DNA of 31,473 nt from Aphodosoma sp045658305 (GCA_045658305.1 JAZOUT010000146.1:1-31473); one strand, 5' to 3'. Shown: positions 1 to 8,386, counted from the stretch's first letter. Numbers and translations: made by a program. The notes: a model not told the origin generated them from the letters alone.

Positions 1-254
1 CGGATTCGGCGACCCACGCTCACCCAATTGAATGGATTACACGAATTAACCCAACGTTTAATCTTCAAGTCGGTAGGAGCTATTTCGTTGGAATATTGCG
101 TTTTGCCAGGGAATAGGAATGATGGATATTGCAACGTAAAAGTCACAACCTCAACATCATGCCCTTCAGCTTGAAACTGACGCGCAAGACGCTCGTTGAA
201 CGTAGCTAGACCACCACGATATGGATATGCTGTACCTAAGATGACAATTTTCAT
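1..254 (-). CDS. Glycosyltransferase family 4 protein, N-terminal part (runs off left edge)
   Basis: The start codon is at 254-252 and the frame stays open to the window edge, giving 84 codons. The first residues, MKIVILGTAYPYRGGLATFN, are the usual beginning of a GT-B fold glycosyltransferase: a beta strand followed by the glycine-rich loop of the N-terminal Rossmann domain. The next part (ERLARQF, then EGHDVEVVTF) fits the first helix and second strand of that domain. Such enzymes transfer a sugar from a nucleotide donor, mostly in capsule, O-antigen or glycan assembly at the inner face of the membrane. The donor-binding C-terminal domain is outside the window, so donor and acceptor are unknown. 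The family call is fairly safe; substrate is not. Confidence 0.75.
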   Translation of the reverse strand, partial: MKIVILGTAYPYRGGLATFNERLARQFQAEGHDVEVVTFTLQYPSFLFPGKTQYSNEIAPTDLKIKRWVNSCNPFNWVSVGRRI

Positions 255-278
255 TTTTTATTAAATTAAAATATTCAA

Positions 279-286
279 CAAAAGTA
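279..286 (-). promoter_or_regulatory. Possible -7 element for the glycosyltransferase gene
   Basis: Read on the minus strand this is TACTTTTG, a full match to the Bacteroidota -7 consensus TAnnTTTG, 25 bases before the start codon. A TTTTG lies 23 bases further upstream, slightly too far for an ideal -33 element. It overlaps the outer arm of a long inverted repeat (282-348). Confidence 0.4.
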
Positions 287-348
287 CATATTTAATTTTA
301 AGAGATATACAAAATCTAATTGAAAGCCCCCAAATTAAATATGTACTT
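282..348. repeat. 17-bp perfect inverted repeat between pgi and the glycosyltransferase gene
   Basis: Arm AAGTACATATTTAATTT (282-298) is the exact reverse complement of 332-348, with 33 bases between. There is no T-run directly after the stem, so it is not a classical terminator, though it lies just past the pgi stop codon. A related repeat, with the same AAGTACATATT core, sits just past the phoH stop at 8387-8426. Confidence 0.7.
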
Positions 349-360
349 ATGTTAAAAACA

Positions 361-1698
361 TCAAATTCGAGCTTTGATTGCTTTTGATGCTTCTTCGTAA
401 CCTGGTTTATCGAGCAATGCAAACATATTCTTTTTGTAAGCCTCAACGCCAGGTTGGTCGAATGGGTTAACGCCAAGGATATAACCACTTATACCACAAG
501 CCTTTTCGAAGAAATAGAGCAACTCGCCAAGATAAAACTCGTTCAAACGAGGCAATGTGATTTTCAAGTTAGGCACACCACCATCGACGTGCGCAAGCAT
601 AGTGCCGAGTTCGGCCATTTTGTTCACTTCATCAACACGACGACCAGCGAGGAAGTTGAGACCATCGAGATTAGCCTCGTTAGCAGGCACGCGCACTTCG
701 TGTTCCATAGTTTCGACAGAGATAACAGTTTCGAACAATGTGCGTTCGCCATCTTGAATATATTGACCCATTGAGTGAAGGTCGGTAGTGAAATCAACTG
801 ATGCAGGGAAAATACCTTTACCCTCTTTGCCTTCGCTCTCGCCATAAAGTTGTTTCCACCATTCAGAAACATAGTGCAATTTAGGGTGGAAATTAACTAA
901 TATCTCAACTTTTTTGCCAGAACGATAGAGTTCGTTACGCACAGCAGCATATTGAGCAGCAAGGTTGTTTTCGAAGTCAACATTCAATCCGCAAGCTTCT
1001 TGCATACGGCGAGCACCATTGACAAACTCTCTGATACTGAAGCCAGCAACAGCAATTGGCAACAAACCTACTGGAGTAAGCACAGAGAAACGACCACCCA
1101 CGTTATCTTCAATGACGAAAGTTTTATAGCCCTCTTGAGTAGCCAATATGCGCAACGCACCACGACTGCGGTCGGTGATACAAACAATCAAATCTTTAGC
1201 AGCAGCTTTGCCAACTTGCTCTTCGAGTTGAGTTTTGAGCATACGGAATGCGATAGCAGGTTCGGTAGTTGTACCTGATTTAGAAATTGATACGATACCA
1301 AAACGTTTGCCTTTCAACATCTCTTGCAATTCGTAGAGATAATCTTCGCCAATATTTTGACCTGCATAGACAAGCACAGGATTTTTGCGGTCGCGTTGCA
1401 ACCAATCGAAGCTATTGTTCAAAGCATCAATCACAGCTTTTGCACCGAGATAAGAACCGCCAATACCCACAACCACAACAACTTCGCACTCACGACGCAA
1501 AGTGTTTGCAACGTTTTCGATATCAGTCAACAACTCGTCGGTTAAATCAGTTGGCAAAGTGAGCCAACCGAGAAAATCGTTACCTTTGCCTGTGCCATTG
1601 TGCAAAGCCTCTTGAGCCTCAGCCACAGCTTGTTTATAACCTTTTACAGCCTCTTCACTGATGAAGCCATACGCTTTATTTGCATTAAATTTAATCAT
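361..1698 (-). CDS. pgi: Glucose-6-phosphate isomerase
   Basis: Interconverts glucose-6-phosphate and fructose-6-phosphate in glycolysis and gluconeogenesis in the cytoplasm. The 445-residue length matches the short bacterial form. Visible family features are VGIGGSYLGAKAV, the phosphate-binding SKSGTTTEPA, and the segment FPASVDFTTDLHSMGQYIQD with the conserved GQYIQDG. I chose the ATG at 1698 (MIKFNANKAYGF) because the open frame upstream encodes 23 residues unlike the family and derived from short AT repeats. It lies 89 bases after gpsA on the same strand, with no clear promoter between, so the two are probably cotranscribed from the gpsA promoter. Confidence 0.97.
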   Translation of the reverse strand: MIKFNANKAYGFISEEAVKGYKQAVAEAQEALHNGTGKGNDFLGWLTLPTDLTDELLTDIENVANTLRRECEVVVVVGIGGSYLGAKAVIDALNNSFDWLQRDRKNPVLVYAGQNIGEDYLYELQEMLKGKRFGIVSISKSGTTTEPAIAFRMLKTQLEEQVGKAAAKDLIVCITDRSRGALRILATQEGYKTFVIEDNVGGRFSVLTPVGLLPIAVAGFSIREFVNGARRMQEACGLNVDFENNLAAQYAAVRNELYRSGKKVEILVNFHPKLHYVSEWWKQLYGESEGKEGKGIFPASVDFTTDLHSMGQYIQDGERTLFETVISVETMEHEVRVPANEANLDGLNFLAGRRVDEVNKMAELGTMLAHVDGGVPNLKITLPRLNEFYLGELLYFFEKACGISGYILGVNPFDQPGVEAYKKNMFALLDKPGYEEASKAIKARI

Positions 1699-1703
1699 AA
1701 TTT

Positions 1704-1783
1704 TATAATTTGAAATGTGAAATGTGAAAGTTAAAGCAATGCAAAATGTATCAATATCAAATTTCAACTTTCAAATTTCAACT
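1704..1783. repeat. Short 7-bp-period repeats between gpsA and pgi
   Basis: The gap holds TGAAATG-type units (about 1709-1725) and, facing them, ATTTCAACTTTCAAATTTCAA-like units (1755-1783), a degenerate heptad array. On the minus strand the second block reads as TTGAAAT/TTGAAAG repeats, related to the TTGAGAG heptads at 8351, 17722 and 27637. Confidence 0.55.
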
Positions 1784-1787
1784 TGTT

Positions 1788-2786
1788 TTACATTAATTGT
1801 TTTATAAGTTCTTTCATTACGATTGATGGTGAGCGGCGTTGATATAAAATTGCATAAACAGCCTCGAGGATAGGCATATTCACTTGATATTTTTCATTAA
1901 TTTCATGAATACATTTAGTGCCATAATAGCCTTCGGCAATCATCTCCATCTCCATTTGAGCAGTTTTTACTGAATAACCTTTACCAATCATCGAACCAAA
2001 AGTTCGGTTACGAGAGAATTTAGAATATGCTGTTACCAACAAGTCGCCCAAATAGACACTCTCTTGTACATTACGGTGAAACGGATGCACAGCGTTGCAG
2101 AAGCGGTTCATTTCTTGAATTGAGTTTGACACCAATACAGCTTGGAAGTTATCGCCATATTTAAGACCATGACAAATACCAGCCGCAATCGCATAAACAT
2201 TCTTAAGCACAGCCCCATACTCCACTCCATAAATATCTTCACTCAACGAAGTGCGCAAATAATCACCACCAACAATTGACGAAATCAAACGCCCCACCTC
2301 TCTATCAAGACAAGCAATAGTCAGATACGACGTACGCTCAAGCGCAATCTCTTCTGCATGACACGGACCACTCAACGCTACAACGTGCTCAGCTGGCACA
2401 CCATAAAACTTATTGAAATAATCCGAAATCACAAGATTTTCATCAGGCACGATACCCTTAATCGCAGTAACTATGATTTTACTATCAATCTTACGGCGCA
2501 ATTTCTTCAAATGCGACTTCAAGAATGGCGATGGCGTAGCAAAAAACAAAATATCCGCCTCTGCCACCGCAACATTTATCTTACTTGTAAACGTAATTCT
2601 ATCCAAATCAAAAGCAACCGAAGAAAGATACGAAGGATTATGTCCTACTCGCTTAAACTCAGCTATTTGATCATCACGACGCATGTACCAAATGATGTTA
2701 GGGACGTTCTCCATCACTATCTTTGCTATCGCTGTAGCAAACGAACCACCTCCCATTATGGCTACTTTTGGGTAACTATTTTCCAT
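1788..2786 (-). CDS. gpsA: NAD(P)H-dependent glycerol-3-phosphate dehydrogenase
   Basis: Reduces dihydroxyacetone phosphate to sn-glycerol-3-phosphate, the backbone for phospholipid synthesis, in the cytoplasm. The 332 residues match the family. The N-terminus carries the dinucleotide-binding loop GGGSFATA at about residues 12-19. The catalytic lysine region is GAVLKNVYAIAAG, and the substrate-binding region near GSMIGKGYSV is present. The loop has GGG instead of the more usual GAG, which I take as normal variation in Bacteroidales. It is the first gene of a unit with pgi, directly behind a strong promoter. Confidence 0.96.
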   Translation of the reverse strand: MENSYPKVAIMGGGSFATAIAKIVMENVPNIIWYMRRDDQIAEFKRVGHNPSYLSSVAFDLDRITFTSKINVAVAEADILFFATPSPFLKSHLKKLRRKIDSKIIVTAIKGIVPDENLVISDYFNKFYGVPAEHVVALSGPCHAEEIALERTSYLTIACLDREVGRLISSIVGGDYLRTSLSEDIYGVEYGAVLKNVYAIAAGICHGLKYGDNFQAVLVSNSIQEMNRFCNAVHPFHRNVQESVYLGDLLVTAYSKFSRNRTFGSMIGKGYSVKTAQMEMEMIAEGYYGTKCIHEINEKYQVNMPILEAVYAILYQRRSPSIVMKELIKQLM

Positions 2787-2824
2787 AATATGAAACTATT
2801 TTGTGAGTTATACACTTCAACTTA

Positions 2825-2854
2825 CAAAGGTAATATTTTTTTTTGACATATCAA
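2825..2854 (-). promoter_or_regulatory. Promoter of gpsA-pgi
   Basis: On the minus strand: TTG at 2854-2852, a 19-base spacer, then TACCTTTG at 2832-2825. This matches the Bacteroidota primary sigma consensus (TTG / TAnnTTTG). It implies a leader of roughly 30 bases before the gpsA start. Confidence 0.75.
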
Positions 2855-3130
2855 AAAATAATTACACTATATAGAAACAAAATAAAAATATCCCATAAAT
2901 AACACAAGTTTTAATTTTTTTTGTAACTATATGTGGTTATTTAAGGGATAATTTAGATATTGATGTTTTGAGTCGATTTTTAGAAAAAAAACAAAATGTA
3001 CAGATGATTAGTGTAGCGGTTTTCTATGGCACAGGTAACATGAAGATATGGTAAGTGTAAATATAGATTTTATTTGTACATTTCACCTTATTTCCTTACT
3101 CACTGAACATTACTTCTGGACATACTCCCT
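2855..3130. other. Intergenic stretch with no recognised gene
   Basis: This AT-rich gap lies between the divergently placed gpsA promoter and the terminator of the 3196-5280 gene. Only very short open frames are present (for example a 16-codon frame from about 3005), none with a start context or known motif. I see nothing further to annotate. Confidence 0.5.
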
Positions 3131-3169
3131 AAAAATCAACTTCAGCCTGTCTAACAAGACAGGCTGAAG
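3131..3169 (-). terminator. Rho-independent terminator of the 3196-5280 gene
   Basis: A 13-bp perfect stem, CTTCAGCCTGTCT (3140-3152) with AGACAGGCTGAAG (3157-3169), closes a 4-base loop. Read on the minus strand it is followed by a T-rich tail (A-run 3131-3135 on the plus strand). It lies about 27 bases past the stop codon. Confidence 0.9.
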
Positions 3170-3195
3170 AATAACGCTACACATGAGCTCAGCTA

Positions 3196-5280
3196 TTAAA
3201 AATCTTGGACGAGACGGACCGACTGACCATAGTTACGACTACCATTGCCCATGTATACTTCATCTGAATCAAAGAAGAGGTAACACACATGGCCACTATC
3301 ATAGTACGACGCAGACCACACAAAACCTAAAACCCCAATACTGAGTACACTACTGAAGTAACGGCGACCCACCGCTGGAATAAACACTGCACCTGCAGCT
3401 TCCATTTGTTCCCATTCTAATGATGTATAAGTATTAAATGTCCAATCATTAACAACTGGCAAAAAGAAAATACCTATCGGAGCTACCCAATCGTCCGGAA
3501 GAAGAATAAGACCTGTTACTCCATTCACTGTCGCTTGGGAATACAATTCTCTTGCATTTGCTCTATTGTACAACACGTAATGCCACTCACTATCTGAAAG
3601 CATACGCCACAAACCAGCTTTGTTACCACCATTTGAGATTGCATTATATTGACCCCAATCATAATTAGTATAAGCAATATTTTTATACTCACTTGAGAAT
3701 GCATAATCTTTATCATCTATACTCTTTTCATATGGCATAATTCTAGTATAACCAGATGTACCCCAACCGAAGAGATCAATCCAACCTAAATAAGCGTCAC
3801 TAATATTCTTATTATCTTCACCTACTACATCATACTGATTTTCAGCAAAGCGCCATGTGGCTGTCGATGCTTGATATTGAAGATTACCTTTCGAAAAACG
3901 CACTTTTTTGTTACTTGAAACTGAGAATTTTGCATCTATCGCACCTTTTGTCAAACCTGCTGCACGGAATTCAGCAAAAAAATCGGTATTTTGTTTGATT
4001 ACAAATGTACGCACTGCAGTTGTTGAGCCATCCGACCAACGCACAAATTCGTAACCTGCATTTGGCTGTGCTGTTATGGTTACACTCTCGCCAGAAGTGT
4101 AAGATCCTGTACCCAACACCGAACCCATACCTGGATGATTTACCTTAGCTGTTACGGCACACAATGTTTTCACCAATACCAAACGCACCGATGCACCATA
4201 ACTACGTGCTGCCGAATAGGATGTCATCATCTTACCTGCTGCGAAATAGAAACTACTTGCCTGATTTGCAGATGCCGATGTTGCCGACCAATAGATTGCT
4301 TGTTCGCCTACTGCACTGATAGTTGTACCACTACGATAACCCGCGGCTGGCAAAAAGAGTGCACCTGCTTCTTCCATCTTAGTCCATGTAGCGGCATCGT
4401 AAGTGTTAATTATATAGTCCGCTGCACGTGGTGAGAATGCTACGCCTTCAGGCAATTGCCATGCGTCTGGCAACACAACTACACCGTGCATACCTACTAC
4501 TGTAGCAATTGAATAGAGGTTGGAAGCCGATGGTCGATTTTCAAAAATATATGTCCATTCAGATGCGGTAAGCGTACGCCAATCACCACGCTCGCCTCCA
4601 TTAGAAATCAAACAGTTTTGTCCCCAATCGTAATTTGTACCAGAAATATTATTAGTACCATCGCCATAATCAGAGTTGGTTGTCGATATCATATAAGGGG
4701 ACTTATTGTCATAACCCGATGTACCCCAACCAAAGAGATCAATATAGCCGTCATAGATATTCGAAATATTGCTATTAGCACCACTTATCACATCATATTG
4801 ATTTTCAGCAAAACGCCAATCGCTTATATAAGCATTATATTGGAGGTTACCTTTCGAAAATAATACCAGTTGTGACGAATTTATTGAAAATTCACCTGTT
4901 AGCTCACCAATTGTCAAAGCATTACCCGACGATACAGATTTGAAATAAGCCATATACGACTCATGCCCAAACACACTAACTACAATAGAAGCTTCAGTTT
5001 GACCATTTTGCCATTGCACGAACTCGTAGCCTTCATTAGCTACGGCAGTAAGAGTTACCTCTGTGCCGTAGGCATATTCGCCACCACCAGTAACGCTACC
5101 CATTTGAGCATCGTTGGCAGTAACCGTAATTGTAAACATAGGAGCACGGAATGCCACACTATCAATCAACATCGGATCACATTGCCATATAATTTCGCCA
5201 TTGCGATAGACATACATTTGAGCCATCAACATAGCACATCCAACCACTAAAGCCGATATAATTGACATCAACTTTTTCAT
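3196..5280 (-). CDS. Secreted surface protein with tandem InlB-type repeat + FISUMP-like domain pairs
   Basis: A 694-residue protein with a signal peptide (residues 1-21, hydrophobic core then cut near AMLMAQ). It is a tandem duplication of a two-domain unit. Residues about 49-114 and 374-440 are divergent InlB B-type repeats (pattern MGSVxGxGxY ... NEGYEFVQW). Residues about 121-370 and 444-694 are domains of the FISUMP/Fib_succ_major type; both share FSKGNLQY, WRFAENQYDV and IDLFGWGTSGY, and both end in GASVRLV or GQSVRLV. There is no T9SS tail, so the export route beyond the signal peptide is unclear. Likely extracellular or outer-membrane associated; binding target unknown. It follows the 5350-5835 gene by 69 bases without a visible promoter, so they may be one unit. 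Confidence 0.8.
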   Translation of the reverse strand: MKKLMSIISALVVGCAMLMAQMYVYRNGEIIWQCDPMLIDSVAFRAPMFTITVTANDAQMGSVTGGGEYAYGTEVTLTAVANEGYEFVQWQNGQTEASIVVSVFGHESYMAYFKSVSSGNALTIGELTGEFSINSSQLVLFSKGNLQYNAYISDWRFAENQYDVISGANSNISNIYDGYIDLFGWGTSGYDNKSPYMISTTNSDYGDGTNNISGTNYDWGQNCLISNGGERGDWRTLTASEWTYIFENRPSASNLYSIATVVGMHGVVVLPDAWQLPEGVAFSPRAADYIINTYDAATWTKMEEAGALFLPAAGYRSGTTISAVGEQAIYWSATSASANQASSFYFAAGKMMTSYSAARSYGASVRLVLVKTLCAVTAKVNHPGMGSVLGTGSYTSGESVTITAQPNAGYEFVRWSDGSTTAVRTFVIKQNTDFFAEFRAAGLTKGAIDAKFSVSSNKKVRFSKGNLQYQASTATWRFAENQYDVVGEDNKNISDAYLGWIDLFGWGTSGYTRIMPYEKSIDDKDYAFSSEYKNIAYTNYDWGQYNAISNGGNKAGLWRMLSDSEWHYVLYNRANARELYSQATVNGVTGLILLPDDWVAPIGIFFLPVVNDWTFNTYTSLEWEQMEAAGAVFIPAVGRRYFSSVLSIGVLGFVWSASYYDSGHVCYLFFDSDEVYMGNGSRNYGQSVRLVQDF

Positions 5281-5349
5281 AATTTTTTATTTTTTAACAT
5301 GAAAATATAAGAACAAGATTTATTCATATCTTCTTATCTTCCTGCTTTT

Positions 5350-5835
5350 TTACTTTTTAATTATTTTTACAATTTCAGTCTCCATTTGCAAAATATAAGT
5401 TCCTGCGACTAGTGATGCAACATTAAATTGTACAGACCCATTCTGCGAAGCCACTTCGCTCATAAGCAATTGCCCATCAATCAAATAAACACGCACCGTT
5501 TCCCCAACAGTGAGTCCATCTACAAACAACACATCCTGCGTTGGGTTAGGATATACGATGAGTTGTGCTACTGCTTTATCAACATCAACATTCGGACCAA
5601 AATCAGCTTTAAACACCACTTTTTTTACGTCATACACACTGGCTTTTTCAGCCAACACTTCACCCTCAGTAGATACGAGGATAAATTTACCATCATTAAA
5701 CTCCCAACGCCCCACAACCGACAAAGCCGTTGTCAGCTCTGCTCCATCAAAATACTCGATACATAGTGAGGTTTCAGCCATAGAATAGGCTATACTCATC
5801 ACCGCAAAAAGCAATAATAATAAGTTTTTTTGCAT
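5350..5835 (-). CDS. Small secreted protein with T9SS type A C-terminal sorting domain
   Basis: A 161-residue protein. Residues 1-20 form a signal peptide ending in SMA. Residues about 21-85 are a short region without a domain I recognise. Residues about 90-161 are a type IX secretion sorting domain: the entry motif IVYPNPTQDVLFV, then VRVYLIDGQLL and the closing AGTYILQMETE...IVKIIKK. Proteins with this tail are carried across the outer membrane by the T9SS, usually with tail cleavage and anchoring. The cargo left after processing would be only about 65 residues. An IS982-family element sits 90 bases upstream of its start and may have separated the gene from its original promoter. Confidence 0.8.
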   Translation of the reverse strand: MQKNLLLLLFAVMSIAYSMAETSLCIEYFDGAELTTALSVVGRWEFNDGKFILVSTEGEVLAEKASVYDVKKVVFKADFGPNVDVDKAVAQLIVYPNPTQDVLFVDGLTVGETVRVYLIDGQLLMSEVASQNGSVQFNVASLVAGTYILQMETEIVKIIKK

Positions 5836-5915
5836 AAAATACCATCTTTTTTAAATGATTAGTTTGCAATTATTAATAATTAAAAAATCATTAATCAATC
5901 ATAAACAAATAAAAC

Positions 5916-5924
5916 CTTAGTATA
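5916..5924. repeat. Target site duplication, left copy
   Basis: CTTAGTATA directly abuts the left inverted repeat of the IS element and is repeated exactly at 6970-6978. Confidence 0.92.
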
Positions 5925-5988
5925 ACCCGTTGGCGGAATTAATTTTAAATTTTACTAATAAAAATAGGACAAAAAAACAACAAAAAAG

Positions 5989-6019
5989 TTGCACATATCG
6001 TTGATTTTTAGTAACTTTA
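5989..6019 (+). promoter_or_regulatory. Possible transposase promoter
   Basis: TTG at 5989-5991, a 20-base spacer, then TAACTTTA at 6012-6019, one mismatch from the -7 consensus. It lies inside the IS, 36 bases before the transposase start. Confidence 0.4.
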
Positions 6020-6055
6020 TAGTGACCAAACAATAAAAAACTAAAAATTTTCAAC

Positions 6056-6955
6056 ATGTACAACTTAATTTCAAATTTCGTAAAAATTCTTGACATATGC
6101 AAGAAATTCTCAAATAATCTAGTAGACAATCGTGGAAATATACCCAGAAGGGGAGTTATACCTCGTTTTTCTGATTTAGAAGTTATTGCACTTAGTCTTA
6201 CTGCTGAAAATTTTAGCATTGATAGTGAGTCTTATCTATTTCATTTACTTAAAAAATATAAATCAGAAATACCAAATTTAATTTCTCGTCGTCAATACAA
6301 TGATAGACGAAAATATACAGCTGATCTATGTGAGCAAATACGAAAAAATATTGTTCAAACAATAGATGGGAAAGAAGATATTTTTAGCATAGATTCAAAA
6401 CCAATTCCAGTTTGTCGCAAAGTACGTGCAAAACGCTGTAAATTAGGAAAAACAGATTATATAACAGCACCAGATTTTGGATATTGTGCTTCACAACGTT
6501 GTTATTATTGGGGTTATAAACTACATGTTTTATGCGGTGTTAATGGTATTATTCACTCTTATGATATGACAAAAGCTAGTGTAAATGATGTGAAATATTT
6601 ACAGGATGTCAAATACGAGTATTTCAATTGTACAATCATAGGTGATAAAGGTTATATAGAAACTGATATACAACTCGATTTATTTGAATCGTCTCAAATT
6701 AAATTAGAAGTTCCTTATCGCTTAAATCAAAAAGATAGGCAGCCTATATTTGCACCTTTTTCAAAAGTAAGAAAAAGAGTTGAAATTGCTTATTCTCAAA
6801 TGGTTGATCAATTTATGATATCTCGTAATTATGCAAAACAACCCAAAGGAGTATTTACTCGTATTAAAAACAAAATAGCTATTATGACTGTTTTACAATA
6901 TATTAACTTTATAAACAATAAGCCTATCGGGAAAATTAAACACACTTTAATTTAA
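6056..6955 (+). CDS. IS982 family transposase
   Basis: A 299-residue DDE transposase that cuts and joins the IS ends. The N-terminal part contains the family region IPRFSDLEVIALSLTAE. The first catalytic aspartate is in FSIDSKPIPVCR, followed by RAKRCKLG. The signature YYWGYKLHVLCGVNGIIHSY is next. The second aspartate is in IIGDKGYIETD, and the glutamate is in RKRVEIAYSQM. The frame is complete with no stop or shift. No Shine-Dalgarno is visible, which is normal here. Its codon use is more AT-rich than the flanking housekeeping genes, as expected for a mobile gene. Confidence 0.95.
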   Translation: MYNLISNFVKILDICKKFSNNLVDNRGNIPRRGVIPRFSDLEVIALSLTAENFSIDSESYLFHLLKKYKSEIPNLISRRQYNDRRKYTADLCEQIRKNIVQTIDGKEDIFSIDSKPIPVCRKVRAKRCKLGKTDYITAPDFGYCASQRCYYWGYKLHVLCGVNGIIHSYDMTKASVNDVKYLQDVKYEYFNCTIIGDKGYIETDIQLDLFESSQIKLEVPYRLNQKDRQPIFAPFSKVRKRVEIAYSQMVDQFMISRNYAKQPKGVFTRIKNKIAIMTVLQYINFINNKPIGKIKHTLI

Positions 6956-6969
6956 TTCCGCCAACGGGT

Positions 6970-6978
6970 CTTAGTATA
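6970..6978. repeat. Target site duplication, right copy
   Basis: CTTAGTATA follows the right inverted repeat of the IS and matches 5916-5924 exactly. Confidence 0.92.
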
Positions 6979-6993
6979 ATATAATTTTACATC

Positions 6994-8343
6994 TTAAAAT
7001 ACACCTAATTGTTGCAAAAAGACTATCAACAACAATAGTGGTGCGATAAATCGCAAGAAGAAATAATACACTTTGAATAGACCTTCACTACATTTGGTTT
7101 CTACAACTAATATGTCATAAAGGTCTTCTTTTTTATAAAACCAACCTAAAAACAATAAAATCAACAATCCACCAATAGGCAAAATAACATACGACGTGAG
7201 AATATCAAAAACATCAAACAACGACACTCCAAAGAAAGCCAATTCGTTACCACCTTCAATAGGAATCAACGAATAAGAACACATACATCCAATTACAACC
7301 ATAATAACCGACATCACCCCAAGTGCCACCTTCCTATTCATCTTAAACTCTTCTGCAATGGTAGCAGTTTGCACTTCCATAATCGAAATTGTCGATGTCA
7401 ATGCCGCCACAGCAACCAACAAAAAGAATAAAATCGAGAAAAAATAACCTCCTGTCATCTGTGCAAATACTGTTGGCAATGTAATAAATACCAATTGAGG
7501 TCCTGCTGCTGGGTCAATACCAAACGAAAATACTGCTGGGAATACCACCAAACCAGCCAATACAGCCACCAAAGTATCAAGCAAAGCAATCTGTATTGAT
7601 GTTTTAGCCAAATTCGTACCCTCCTCGATGTACGAACCATAAATCATTATTGCCCCCATACCAAGACTCAAAGAGAAAAACGACTGTCCCAATGCTGCAA
7701 TAACCACATCTGCATTGATTTTAGAAAAGTCAAAATCGAAATAAAATCTATACCCCACTTCTGAATTAGGCAAAAATATTGCATATCCACAAAGATACAC
7801 TAAAATAAAAAACAATATAGGCATCAACACTTTACTCCATTTCTCAATACCCTTCTCTACCCCTGCATAAAGCACTATAGCAGTCAATACTACAAACACT
7901 ATAGTCCACAAATAAGGACGCCAAGTGTCAAAACGAAACGTATCGAAATTCTGAGCTATAACATCATCCGATTGTCCTGCAAACGAGCCCATAACCGACT
8001 GAAAGACAAACTCAAGACTCCACCCTGCTACTACAAAATAGAAACCAAGGATAGCAAATGCCCCAACAAATCCTAATATACCAATAATACTCCAACGATT
8101 ATTACCTGTAATGTTGCGCATTGCACCAATGCCATTGCTACGACCAATGTAGCCAAGCGACAATTCAGACAACAACGCAGGCACACCTAAGAATAATACA
8201 CACAACAGATAAACAATGATGAAAGCACCACCACCATTTTCACCTGCAAGATAAGGGAATTTCCAAATATTACCCAAACCGACAGCCGAACCCACTGCGG
8301 CAGCAAGCATACCAAATTTTGAACCAAAAGTAGAACGTTTCAT
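6994..8343 (-). CDS. Sodium-dependent transporter, neurotransmitter:sodium symporter (SNF) family
   Basis: An integral inner-membrane protein of 449 residues with about 11 to 12 hydrophobic segments. The N-terminus shows the family signature around the unwound part of helix 1: AAAVGSAVGLGNIWKFPY, then ENGGGAF. Relatives such as LeuT and MhsT import amino acids with sodium. The substrate cannot be read from the sequence. It lies 89 bases downstream of phoH on the same strand, with an inverted repeat in the gap; the IS element was inserted just past its stop codon. The ATG at 8343 gives a family-like start (KRSTFGSKFGMLAA). Confidence 0.93.
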   Translation of the reverse strand: MKRSTFGSKFGMLAAAVGSAVGLGNIWKFPYLAGENGGGAFIIVYLLCVLFLGVPALLSELSLGYIGRSNGIGAMRNITGNNRWSIIGILGFVGAFAILGFYFVVAGWSLEFVFQSVMGSFAGQSDDVIAQNFDTFRFDTWRPYLWTIVFVVLTAIVLYAGVEKGIEKWSKVLMPILFFILVYLCGYAIFLPNSEVGYRFYFDFDFSKINADVVIAALGQSFFSLSLGMGAIMIYGSYIEEGTNLAKTSIQIALLDTLVAVLAGLVVFPAVFSFGIDPAAGPQLVFITLPTVFAQMTGGYFFSILFFLLVAVAALTSTISIMEVQTATIAEEFKMNRKVALGVMSVIMVVIGCMCSYSLIPIEGGNELAFFGVSLFDVFDILTSYVILPIGGLLILLFLGWFYKKEDLYDILVVETKCSEGLFKVYYFFLRFIAPLLLLIVFLQQLGVF

Positions 8344-8350
8344 TTTTCAG

Positions 8351-8371
8351 TTGAGAGTTGAGAATTGAGAG
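8351..8371. repeat. TTGAGAG/TTGAGAA heptad repeat, 3 units
   Basis: Three head-to-tail 7-base units (TTGAGAG, TTGAGAA, TTGAGAG) just upstream of the SNF transporter start. The same heptads occur at 17722-17749 and 27637-27664. Confidence 0.75.
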
Positions 8372-8386
8372 TTTATTTTCTAACAG

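Larger units (their letters stand above)
5925..6969 (+). mobile_element. Complete IS982-family insertion sequence (1045 bp)
   Basis: The element has perfect 18-bp terminal inverted repeats, ACCCGTTGGCGGAATTAA at 5925-5942 and its reverse complement at 6952-6969, flanked by an exact 9-bp target duplication. One intact transposase gene fills it (6056-6955), and the transposase stop codon lies inside the right repeat. Length, ACCC ends and transposase agree with IS982. Perfect ends and duplication point to a recent insertion that could still be active. Removing it joins two intergenic pieces, so no gene was broken; the insertion is between the SNF-family transporter gene and the small T9SS cargo gene. 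Confidence 0.95.

Noticed and set aside
192..1562. Several plus-strand frames opposite pgi and other housekeeping genes
   Set aside because: They overlap well-identified genes on the other strand over their full length and have no recognisable protein features.
1699..1767. N-terminal extension of pgi from an upstream ATG
   Set aside because: The added 23 residues come from short AT repeats and do not resemble the family; MIKFNANKA at 1698 is a better start.
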